From Wurfbainia villosa (taxonomy: Eukaryota > Streptophyta > Magnoliopsida > Zingiberales > Zingiberaceae), in the NCBI GenBank assembly GCA_025175895.1, contig CM046000.1, positions 93,170,753 to 93,234,752 on the forward strand: a stretch of DNA of 64,000 nt, read 5' to 3'. Position numbers and translations under genes: made by a program. The notes below the pieces were generated by a model. That model searched no databases and was not told the origin of the DNA. It saw only the letters and a program-made list of their open reading frames with translations. Each line of letters starts with the position of its first letter. Positions within the stretch are counted from its first letter, which is position 1. This document shows positions 36,385 to 46,997 of this stretch, in pieces.

Positions 36385-36960
36385 TCATTCAATTTGTTTC
36401 TTTAAATCCTTTGCTTCAAGTTTAAACTGATCCTTTTGAAGTTGGAGTTCTTCTAGTTCAACATCTCTTTCCATTCTTGTTGCCTGGATTTCTCTTTGAA
36501 GTTCCTCAATTTCTTCGTCCTTTTTCTTTTGTATTTCAAACTTTTCCCTCTGGTGCTTCTCTTTTGTGTATTCAACTTCAGACTTTAATCTTTTAATTTC
36601 TTCTTCGCACCAGACTATATAATGTTGTTGTTCCTGTATCAAAGATTTTGGATTAAAATAAGCAGGTTCATGCCTTTCAACAGGTACCTTGGTGTCGAAA
36701 TAAAGCGGTCCACATTGTCCACAGGAATTGATATCACATTCTGGGCAATAAATTCGCCATCTTCTCATAGCTTCACAACCACATGTATCACACTTCAGAA
36801 TTTGTTGCTCTATTTCACTATTGTACTTCCATTTGTGCTGACAATTATGTTGTTTTTCTGATACTTTAATCAAACATCTGTATCCTCCCGGTTTTCCTAT
36901 CCAGTAAGTTATGTCTTCTTCCCTAAAAACATTAATATATTCATGTAAAGTATTGGTACC
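36385..36960 (-). pseudogene. Viral copy 2: second Cys-rich motif and coiled-coil linker
   Basis: Cys residues 28, 31, 43, 46, 51 and 54 of the frame starting at 36873 give exactly CX2CX11CX2CX4CX2C, diagnostic for badnavirus/tungrovirus polyproteins. A strongly charged segment of about 80 residues follows (EEIEELQREIQATRMERDVE), predicted coiled coil. A stop at 36385 separates it from protease and another at 36961 from the CCHC part; all are in one frame. Confidence 0.9.
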
Positions 36961-37251
36961 TTAAAAATCTACAGCTTCCTCGTTTTTAGATAAACTATAT
37001 ATAGCATCACTCTGAGGATCCCCTTCTTGAACAGACATAATATCATAATCATCAGGTAAATCCAGACCTTCAAACATGGCAACTCTTTTGATATTTCTTT
37101 TATCACTTGGACAATCTCGGGCGAAATGGCCTTCCTCTCCACATAAGAAACATTTGCACTTTTTATTTCTTATAAGGTGCTTTCTCTTTTCAACCCTTGC
37201 ATGAGTACTATGTGGCTTGCCTTTATATGTTGTTGATCTTCTGGCTCCCAT
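36961..37251 (-). pseudogene. Viral copy 2: CCHC zinc knuckle of coat protein
   Basis: CX2CX4HX4C with Cys34, Cys37, His42 and Cys47 (CFLCGEEGHFARDC), counted from 37251, after a basic Arg/Lys-rich stretch. It binds viral RNA during packaging in this family. The frame ends at a TAA (36961) that is absent from copy 1, where the same sequence reads on. Confidence 0.9.
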
Positions 37252-38462
37252 CTTTTTCTTCCCCTTATCATAGTAACCAGGAATAGGGATTTCTTTGCAG
37301 AAGGATAGGTCTTTGAGTGATCTACTAAATGCTGCCTCTTTACATTTTTCTTCCAGGTATTTGTATGTGAATAGAATTCTAGGGTGAACTCTTACCTGAC
37401 TTCCGCTATATCTGGCTTCAAAAGCTTCTTTTGCCTTCTTGCCCAGGTCTCCAAGTAATTTAATCCAGAATTTCTCTGATAATTCTGGGCTTATGAATAA
37501 TTTTCCTATTTTTCAAGCTAATCGCAAATATTCATTCATAAATGGAATTACCTCCCTGATGCTGCTACAGCTTATTCGTTCCAGATCACGGTAAGCTTCA
37601 TCTTGCATAGTTGTGGATCCTTGAAAAGGGTCTTCTAATGTGAACATTCTTCTAATTTGGGATATAATATTTTGAGTACCTTCCCTCCCATCAGCTGCAT
37701 TAAGAATTTCCTGGTATTCTTGAGGGTACCCCATCCTCCATTGTATCCATGCTAGTTTTTCTGATTCACCGAGTAAATTTTCAATGAATTCTGCTTTTTC
37801 CTTTCCACTTTCAAAAGTCTGCATGGAAACAAGATTTTTTGTAATACTTTCCCATCTCATGAAGACATCATCAAAAAGTCCCAGTTGGGTTGGTAGAACT
37901 AGAATTGCCCCTTGCTGCTGCTGCGCTGATGGTAAATTCTATAGTTCTGAATAATCTTTGGGTTTAAAACTTATTCTTCCTCTTGATGGTGCTTCAAATT
38001 TAAGCCTTTCGGGTCGTGCTGATGTTGCTGCGGGTGGATATCCAACTAGTCCCATTGTTGTATCTTGAGGCGGCCTATAATTGGATACTGCTGAAGACGA
38101 GGAAGCAAGTAACTCACTTAGCCTTTGTATTTGTGGATATTCCATGTCCCATACTTCTTCAGTATGTCATGTGCCTATTACTTCTTCCTGAAATATATGA
38201 GGAAAATCTTGTTGTAATTCAAATGGAATTGAAAGGATATCACCTTCACCTTCACCTTCTTCCTCTTTGTATTTGTGGATATTCCATGTCCCATACTTCT
38301 TCAGTATGTCCTGTGGCTATTACTTCTTCCTGAAATATATGAGTAAAATCTTGTTGTAATTCAAATGGAATTGAAAGGATATCACCTTCACCTTCACCTT
38401 CTTCCCCACCACGTTCGTTGCAATTTTCTAATAAGTATTGGAGGTATCGTGGGTAAGAGTCA
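37252..38462 (-). pseudogene. Viral copy 2: coat protein core and N-terminus
   Basis: The coat core (37513-37860) has RWESITKNLV, LAWIQWRMG and RRMFTLEDPFQGST. Stops at 37939 (a TGG changed to TAG) and near 37513 break it. The Ser/Pro linker (37939-38145) begins with the conserved YPQIQRLSELLASS. Upstream, a 142-bp tandem duplication (38124-38407) and a 2-bp deletion near 38478 put this region out of frame with the dUTPase. Copy 1 lacks both lesions. Confidence 0.87.
38124..38407. repeat. 142-bp tandem duplication in the viral coat N-terminal region
   Basis: The sequence starting tttgtatttgtggat at 38124 starts again at 38266 and runs in parallel for 142 bp, ending in the (ccttca)-type run, with a handful of substitutions. 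Viral copy 1 has a single unit (14709-14850). 142 is not a multiple of three, so it shifts the frame. Confidence 0.85.
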
Positions 38463-39392
38463 TCATCCTCTGAGAAAAAATATAGATTCTTCTGCGAACT
38501 CCTTTAATTCTTCAATTGTTTTGCCTTTGAACATTTGATATTGTTCCTCAGTGTAATACCCAGGGTATTTGTTTGCAAATTCACGAAAATATGGTGGCAT
38601 GTTGATGGTACTATACCATTCTCCAGCGTCATCTTCATCTGTGTTATTTTCAGGATCAATAAAAGTCCATGCTATAGCCTGAGCATTTTTTAGTTCCAAA
38701 TCTCTCAATTGTTTTTCTATTGTCGCAATATAATCTTTTTCTTTCTGAATATCTATTGGTTGGGAGGTGGAACTAATATCAACTGTTTGTGAAGTAGAGC
38801 CAAATCTGTTTGAGCCTCTTTTAGTTAAATCAAGACTTTCTACTTGAATAACTTCTGGTATTGCTATCTTTTCTAGAATTAATTGTGCAATTGATTCATT
38901 CTTCTGCAAGAAAATAGGTTCATCAGTCATATTAAATGCAAGTATACCCATTTCGCCTCTGTAATCGGGGTCAATTACTCCTCCCCCAATAAGAATGCCT
39001 TTATAAAATAATGCACTTGATCTTGGAGCAATTTGGCCATATGTTCCAGGAGGTGTTTTAATAGAAATTTCGGTAGATAAATAAGCTCTGCTCCATGCCG
39101 GAATATCCTGATTTCTAAAGAGAAATAAATCATATCCTGCTGCTTGCTCAGTTCCTCTTTTGGGAAGTAATGGTTTTCCTAATGTATTTGGAATAATTTT
39201 TACCAGTAGAGGTTCATCTTCAATTAATACTGCTAAGGTGTGCTGTTGCAGTTCCTCTTCATCACTTTGTATCTCCTGATCTTTTGAGTTGTACTTTGTT
39301 GCTGATGAGGTTGATGCTGCTTGATAATTTGTAAATTTTAATACAACATTTCCATGCAATGAATTTCTTGTATTTACCTCCGTAGGTTGCAT
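38463..39392 (-). pseudogene. Viral copy 2: dUTPase domain of the polyprotein
   Basis: A trimeric-type dUTPase (dUTP to dUMP plus PPi, keeps uracil out of DNA). Counting from 39392, the five motifs are: AGYDL (85-89), PRSS (123-126), GVIDPDYRGEMG (138-149, with the catalytic-type Asp and the DYRGE), SIAQLIL (167-173) and RGSNRFGST (192-200). The last motif has Asn-Arg in place of the usual double Gly. It is in the same frame as the movement protein upstream, separated by one TAG at 39423, and it joined the coat frame before the 2-bp deletion. The domain is followed by a Ser/Thr-rich linker and an acidic stretch. It is unusual for plant pararetroviruses. Confidence 0.9.
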
Positions 39393-39422
39393 TGGTATAC
39401 TGACTGCTGACTGTCTGATTAC

Positions 39423-39966
39423 CTAGTTTTGTCCCAGCACATTTCTAGTATCATATCTTCTTCCTGCCAATGCTCGTACACCATGGCTCGCCAAATAATT
39501 TACCACATTTTGAACTTCATATGCAAATCCAACATTAGGAGTGTTGGATAATCTACCAACCATTCCTCTAGTGATTAGAAGATTTGCTTCACCATTCTGC
39601 CAATTTTCATATCCCCTTGCTAGAATGGAAATCTGTATATTTCTGTAAAAATCTGAGATAGTTAGCATGGTATTAGGAATAACATATACCAGCTGGGTTC
39701 CATGTGTTAAATCTATTTCCATGGTAGCAAAAATAGCTTGATCACCCTGCCATATATTATCTCGAAAAACTATTAGAGCCAAAGTACCTTCTTGTGCAAA
39801 ATTTGAATTCTAACTTGAATTACTCCCATATGTATAAAACGCATACCACTCCTTTGGAGTTACTGGAAGCTTTCAGGTTGAATTAGAGTTCGATCAACCT
39901 GGTTATTTGTAACAAGCATGACTTCTTCTACTCTGTGCACATATACCCTATGGTGAATATCATCTC
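39423..39966 (-). pseudogene. Viral copy 2: movement protein (30K type)
   Basis: 39423-39782 carries the conserved core of the badnavirus movement domain (LTHGTQLVYVIPNT, GEANLLITRGMVGRL, NVVNYLASHGV), which modifies plasmodesmata for cell-to-cell spread. The part before it (39790-39966, VYVHRVEEVMLV) is in another frame owing to a small indel near 39785. Element D is inserted at 39966. Homology continues beyond D at 49083. Confidence 0.88.
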
Positions 39967-42066
39967 TGTTAGAATGTATACTGAAAGCCTAGCTCTTTTC
40001 TGTATGAACATTTTATTTTGAAATAAGAATCACATGATCATTGTTTGCATTTTATATATTCATTATATATGTGTGCATATTGTCTAATATTCTACATTGT
40101 AGATAACATGGTGCTTGGTGTGGCACAGAAGATCATGTTATCAGTCCCTTGTAAAATATAAGTAGAGGCTCACAACCAAGATGGTTTTGGACAAACCATT
40201 GGCATGGTTGTAGTGTAGCTTGGTATTGTTTTATCTTGAACATAGAGTTACACTAGTACACTTAGGTGTATTGAGTAGGACCGACATAGAGGTGATTCAA
40301 TTTAGTACTGACTATATAATTGAATCGGACCTCGGATATTATGTTGTACATGCTCTTAATCCTGATATAATAACGAGCACATGTACTTAGTATTTATTTC
40401 TTTAATTTACCAGTGGGTGAGATTTAGATGGATTAAATCAATATGCCCGGTAAGTTGGGAAATAATATTGTTTACATGGTGTGCCGTTGATTATAGGAGG
40501 AAACCGTGTCCTATATATTAGGTTGATGATGTCCCCTTGAGGAGCTCATAAGGTTCATCATGTAAACCCAGCTGGTTGACTTAGTCAACATGATGATAAG
40601 GTTGAGTGGTACTACTCGAGGAGTTAGATGTTAATTAATTGATGGTCAGTAAATCAATTAATTGATGGACATTCGATATCTTAAACACGGGGAGATTAAT
40701 GTACAAATAATATATGGAGCCCATATTAATTTATGGGGGTTGGTGAGGTAGTTCAATGATGATCCTCTAGTGGAATGGAACATCATTGATGGATCAAGTA
40801 TGTGTGGTTCCGATCCATCGGGTGGCCAAGACCCAACTCCTCCTTATGGTCCCTATCGTAGCCTAATATAATCCTTGTGAAGTCTAGATCCAAGAATGTA
40901 AAACAAAACCTAGAACCAACGGTTAGGATTAAATCCCTAAGATTCGATGGTTAGGATGAAACCCTAGAACCAACGGTTGGGATTAAATCCCTAAGATCCG
41001 ATGGTTAAGATGAAACCCTAGAATCGACGGTTGAGATTAAATCCCTAGATCCGACGGTTGGGATAAAACCCTAGATCCGACGGTTGGGATGAAATCCTAG
41101 ATCCGACGATTAGGATGAAATCCTAGATCCGACGGTTGAGATGAAACCCTAGATCCGACGGTTGGGATAAAACCCTAGATCCGACGGTGGAGGTTAAATC
41201 CCTAGATCCGACGGATGAGATTAAAGGAGGCTTAAGCCCTATTCTATAAATAGGTGCTTAGGGTTGGGCGGCAAGGATAAGAGAAGTAGATTGGTTTTCG
41301 AATTAGGGTTAGGGTTTGGCTCATCTTCCATTGGGCGGCCACAAGCTTGGGCGGCAAGCTAGGGTTTGGCCGGTCATCCCTCTCTTCTCCTCCTTGGTTT
41401 TGGGCGGCACTCTTCCCTTTTCCTTGCTCCTTGGCCGGCGGTTCTCCATCCATTGGTGGCCGGCAATCATCTTCCTCCAATCTCTACAAGGTGGCGTGGT
41501 TTCCATTCATTTGGTGGTGCGATCATCCACTTGCTCCTTGGCCGGCGGTTGCACCAAATTCCCTAATTTGGTGGTCGGTTCTAGATAGGAAAGGTATTTG
41601 TGATTGCTTCTCTTTGTTCGTAGCGGACAAGGTAGAGAAGAAAGTGATCAAGAAGGCTTCAACTCGTGGAGGATCTTCGTCCACACGTCGTCCACGAGAA
41701 GGATAGGACATACGATAGAAGATCGTAAGGTATAAAGTTGTTTTTAACTTTATTTACAGATCTGAATATGTTCTTTAATATTTTGATTATGCATGTGTAT
41801 GAATGGATATATATTGTATAATCATGGACCCCGAAGACAAACACAAAAACCGCATCCATCCGCTGCCTTCTTTTCCGCGGCTAACCAACTAGAAGAGTTG
41901 TGTTGCTTGAACAACTAGTTTGTTCAAGCGACCACTCAAGTTGTTAGCACGACGATGAATAGGTTGTGCCAAGGAAGCTCATCCCATCCGGATTAAGTCT
42001 TTCTTTAGTGAAAATTTTAATCCGGGGACATGGGAGCCAATGAGCCTCCGAAGCGACATCCCAACA
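39967..42066 (+). repeat. Element D 5' LTR (2100 bp)
   Basis: Begins tgttagaatg, ends cccaaca, followed by the primer site. TATAAATA at 41245-41252. About eleven 29-31-bp units precede TATA. Downstream of TATA is a G+C-rich transcribed region containing repeated ggccggcgg, which in the 3' LTR reads ggcggcgg. Confidence 0.9.
40910..41225 (+). repeat. About 29-bp minisatellite upstream of the D LTR TATA box (about 11 units)
   Basis: Units of the form ccctagatccgacggttggg plus ataaaa or atgaaat. The 3' LTR copy (47935-48255) has the same overall structure. Units are more numerous than in I (4). An upstream promoter position suggests an enhancer-type array. Confidence 0.8.
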
Positions 42067-43124
42067 ATTGGTATCAGAGCCACGGTTTCCGGTTTTGTGT
42101 GTTTTGGATTCGGTTAATTTTTTATGCATTTTTCATATATTATATGTGCCGGATAATAGTAGGATATGCGTAGTTTAACTTTTTGGTTGCAGGCATAAGA
42201 TCCGACTATTATGGCCATGTGTGTGTATGTGAATGGATGTGTGTAAAAAATTTATTATTTGAATCCTCGAGGTTGACGGGGCTAGATTAGTATTTAATTT
42301 TTGTAATTAAATACGGCATTGTTTAGCCGCTCATTTTAGTTTACTTTCGATCTAGATTATTTGTACACTTTTTCGTGGAGTATAGGATCGATGGATGTAA
42401 ATTAAAATGTTTTATCTCGGCTCGGAACTCTTTGGTGACTTGCGCACGGGAAAAGATGGAGCGGACGAGGTGGCCACACGACGGGATGCATATTGGAGGA
42501 CAATGCCATAATAGTTGGAAAAATTCTATTTTTTTCCATATTTATTGCTTATTTGTTTTATATGCATGTTGTGTGTGATTTAAAATTCCTCATTTGCAAT
42601 TTACTAAGTGGGAGAGGGATATTTTAATTAATTCCCGCGGCCTCCATTACAATTTGACGTGTGATGCGAACAAACTTGTGTGTTGGCTCTGAGTGCCTTC
42701 CTCCCTGTGGACGGGTTTATTTACGGATCACTAGGTCAAATAATGGTTATAGGAAATTATCTAGTAGCATGTGTACTTCCACAGCGGTAAGGCACATAAT
42801 CCGAAATAATTCCCTTAGTATCGTGTAATGGTGCACACTTAGATGCAAATTAAAGTATCCTCCCCATCGGAGTCACTGCTTTTATTTGTAGGGCCAAAGA
42901 GGAACCAACTATTAATTTTATTTGTCAAAAAGTAAGGTTGACAAGATAATAAAATTAATGGGTAAAACCTCCTCTTACAAATGTAGGTTTCAGATATCGC
43001 CACACATCGCGGGCATACGAAATTCTCTGTTTTGAGGTGTTGGTTGATTTCGATTTTATTGTTTTGAGGAATCAATAATATTTGAAATCTAATATTTTTA
43101 TCATTGTGATTTTTAGGAATTTTA
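42067..43124 (+). other. Element D leader
   Basis: Non-coding leader homologous to 24354-25416. The primer site is perfect for plant initiator-Met tRNA. No ORF is supported. Confidence 0.8.
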
Positions 43125-46100
43125 AATTTCTTTCAACTCAATTGCTTTTATTTTAATAGAAAAAATAATTACTTGTCCAAACTATATTGATTGGTAAAGA
43201 AACCTGGATATTGTCTTATCTGCGGAGGAGTACAAATTTGTACTCTTCGAGGTCTTCCTCCTAAGCCCACCAATGACTCGATGAAAAGGAGAAAGAACAT
43301 TATAAGAAATGGGTTAAGGCGATGAGATGGCGGGTGTTACATTTTGGCATCTATGTCAAATGTGTCGCAACATCAAGATCGTGCCATAGCCACAACTTAT
43401 GACATGATGTTCAATCTCAAGGAACTTTGGACATCGAGTAGGGCTGCTAGGCAGAAGCAATGAGAAACTTGATGACGACCACCATGGTCGAGGGAACACC
43501 GTTAGGGATCATGTTCTCAAGATGATGGCTCATCTTAATGAGATGGAAGTCCTGAGCCGAGATCGATGGGGAAACCTGTGTCGATATCATTCTCCGGCCG
43601 CTTAGGAGTTTTGAGCAGTTCCGCCTCAACTACAACATGAACAAGAGGTTGTATTCATTGGCGGAGCTTCTGACAGAACTCCAGGCGGCAGAGGGGCTTT
43701 TTCGTCAGAGTTCTCAAGCCATGGTCGCTCAGAAGGTTTCTTCCTCTAAACCGAAAGGTAAGAAGAAGAAGAAGCAAGGTGGAGCGAAGAAAGTGGCAGG
43801 AGGACCTCAGGCAGGAGTGAAGAAGCCGAAAGGCAAGTGCTTCACTTGCAAGCGCATCGACATTGGAAGGCGAGTCTCGCCGAAAGAATAAAGGTATATC
43901 TTCTTGTTTAGTTGTTGAAACATGTTTAGCGGTGTTATCTACCAGTACCTGGTGTGTAGATACAGGAGCCACTGATCATGTCTGCAATACTTTGCAGGGG
44001 TTCCAGGAAACCCGACGACTAGCTGAGGGAGAAATCACCGTCTTCATGGGCAATGCTTCAAAGGTGGCAGCTATTGCAGTGGGAGACGTTTATTTATCTT
44101 TTGATAGGAATAAATTTTTGGTGTTGAGAAATTGTCTTTATGTACCTACTTTTAGAAAGAATTTAATTTCAGTTTCTAAATTATTTTTGGATGGATATTA
44201 TGTTTATTTTAATGACAAGGTGGTTATAAAAAAGAAAAAGGAGATTATCTGTTATTGTACAATGGTTGGCAATTTATATACTCTTGAACCAAAAACTCCC
44301 ATAATGCATAGAAGTAAATAACTCATCTTCTAAATCTAATAAGAGAAAAGAACCTTCGCAAATGAACCAAACATATCTTTGGCATCTAAGGCTTGGTCAT
44401 ATTAACCTAAGTAGAATTCAAAGGTTGATAGCTGATGGACCTTTGGGTTCATTAGTGGTGGAGGATCTCCCAACCTGCGAATCTTGCTTGGAAGGTAAAA
44501 TGACCAAGAGGCCTTTCAAGGCCAAGGGGTATAGAGCCAAAGATGTGTTAGAATTGGTTCATTCTGATTTGTGCGGTCCTATGTCTATCCAGGCAAGAGG
44601 TGGCTTTGAATACTTCGTCTCGTTTATAGATGATTATTCAAGGTATGGATACATTTACTTGATGCGCCGCAAGTCTGAATGCTTTGACAGGTTCAAAGAA
44701 TTCAAGGCTGATGTGGAGAACCGTCAAGGTAAAAGTATCAAGACATTACGATCTGATCGTGGTGGCAAGTACCTCTTGGGAGAGTTTAGGAGTTACTTAT
44801 CAGAGGCTGGGATTCAATCCCAATTGTCACTTTGGCACACCCAGTGAGAATGGTGTAGCGGAGCGAAGGAATAGGACTCTTATGGAGATGGTCGGATCGA
44901 TGATGAGTTATTACGAGTAACTTTCGTTTCGGGGTATGCATCTGGCAATGTATACTCTACAACTTGGTTCCATCTAAATCAGTACCTTCTACTCCCTGAG
45001 AATTGTGGGTGGGCAAAAGCCTAGTCTCGAGACATATTCGGAGATGGGGAGTCCGGCACATGTCTTTGAAGGTGATCTTTGGTAAGTTGGAACCTCGTGC
45101 AGTATGCATGTTTGTTGGCTACCCTAAGGAACGAAGGTGGTTTATTTTATAATCCTAGAGATCGAGGGTGATCGTTAGCATGAATGCATTTCTAGAGGAG
45201 GATTATGTAATGAACCACAAGCCCAAGAGTAGGATTGTTCTTGAGGAGTTGGCGAAGTCCGAGCTTGATTACCACCGTACAAGAGGATACCCCACAAGTC
45301 ACTTGCACCCGTGTCATGAGCATACACGGGAGGCACCTGCGTCGTAGTGGGAGGGTTGTTAGACAACCCGATAGATTCATGTTTTGGGAGAGTCTTGGAC
45401 TTAGTCACAGTGAACATGAACTGATCCTGGACATATGTGAGGCAATCAAGATAGAATCGGTATCTTTTGGCAAAGAGCGATGAATTGGAGATAGAATCTA
45501 TGGATTCTAATCAGGTCTGGGAGCTAGTAGAGCCACCCGATGGTGTAAAAACTATTGGATGCAAGTGGATCTACAAGAGAAAGAGAGGGGTAGACGGGAA
45601 GGTTGAGACCTTCAAAGCTAGGCTTGTTGCGAAAGGGTATACTCAGAAAGAGGGTATCGACTATGAGGAGACCTTTTCGCCAGCTATATCTTAAGTCTAT
45701 CCGGATTCTCTTATCTATAGCTGCTCATATGGATTATGAGATATGGCAGATGGATGTCAAGACAGCTTTCCTTAACGGAAGTCTTGAGGAGAACATCTAT
45801 ATGCGGCAACCAGAGGGATTCATTGCTAAAGGCAAAGAGCATCTTGTATGTAAGCTTAATCGGTCTATTTATGGATTGAAGCAAGCTTCTAGATCTTGGA
45901 ACATCCGCTTTGATGAGGTAATCCAGTCATATGAATTTATTCAAAGTCCGGATGAACCTTGTGTATACAAGAGATGTGACGGAAATGTAGTGGTGTTTCT
46001 TGTACTATACGTATATGACATTTTGTTAGTTGGCAACAATATCAAAGTGTTATCAGACGTAAGGGTATGGTTGTCCAAACAGTTTGACATGAAGGACTTG

Positions 46101-46965
46101 GGAGAAGTGGGACACATCCTTGGGATCAAAGTTATAAGGGATCGCAAGAAAAGGATGTTATGCTTATCTCAAGCTTCATATATTGACACTATCCTTGCTC
46201 GTTTTAGCATGCAGAACTCCAAGAAAGGTTTTTCTACCTTTTAGGCATGGAGTTCCTTTATCTAAAGAGATGTGTCCCAAAACATCAAAGGAGATAGAGG
46301 ACATGAAGGCGGTTCCTTATGCTTCGGCAGTAGGAAGCCTTATGTATGCTATACTATGTACGAGACCGGATATCTGCTTTGCCGTGGGCATGGTTAGCAG
46401 ATATCAGAGTAATCTGAGCGAGGACATTGGGCTGATAAAGCATATATTGAAGTACACGAGAAGGACTAGGGATTATATCTTTGGTTTCAGGGTAATCAAT
46501 TAGTCCACGTGGAGTTACCAGTTCGGATTTCCAATCGGATAGGGACAAGAGTAAGTCTACCTCGGGGTTTGTGTTTACTTTTGGAGGTGGAGCCATAGTA
46601 TGGAGGAGTGTCAGCGAAATGCGTGGCGGACTCTACCATGGAAGGCTAGTATGTGGCGACCTCTAAAGCGCCAAGGAAGGCTGTATGGCTCGAACTTCTT
46701 GATGGACTTGGATGTGATTCTGGTTTGCCCGAACTATCACAATTTATTGTGATAAATATGCGATTGCAAACTCGAAGGAACCACGAGCCCATAAAGCGAG
46801 TAAACACATAGGCGCAGTACCACCTCATACGAGATCGTAAAGCGAGGAGAAGTTGTTGTCGCCAAGATTGCATCAGAGGATAACTGGCGGATCCATTCAC
46901 TAAGGCCCTTCCGGTAGCGTTTGATAGGCATGTGGAGGACATGGGGATCGGATGTATGGCGAGTG
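43125..46965 (+). pseudogene. Element D gag-pol remnant
   Basis: Colinear with I gag-pol. The position of the I gag ATG reads ATT-like sequence, so no start. Recognisable pieces: Gag 43637-43850 and knuckle start CFTCK; protease VDTGATDH (in 43863-44321); GAG-pre-integrase WHLRLGH and LVHSDLCGPM (44362-44847). They continue with RT in 45467-46244 and RNase H traces to about 46960. The RT catalytic box reads YVYD (46008-46019), losing one Asp. At least eight frameshifts, dense in 43200-43620 and 44820-45470. It cannot be functional. Confidence 0.88.
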
Positions 46966-46997
46966 ATGAGACGTAGTTTTTAGTATAAGTGGGAGAT

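Noticed and set aside
40910..41225. CRISPR-like array
   Set aside because: The repeat units are adjacent and degenerate with no unique spacers, and it lies upstream of an LTR TATA box: a minisatellite.
41316..41711. Overlapping plus- and minus-strand frames in the D LTR (also 48292-48752)
   Set aside because: They are within the LTR, change frame between the two LTRs through short deletions, and encode low-complexity sequence.
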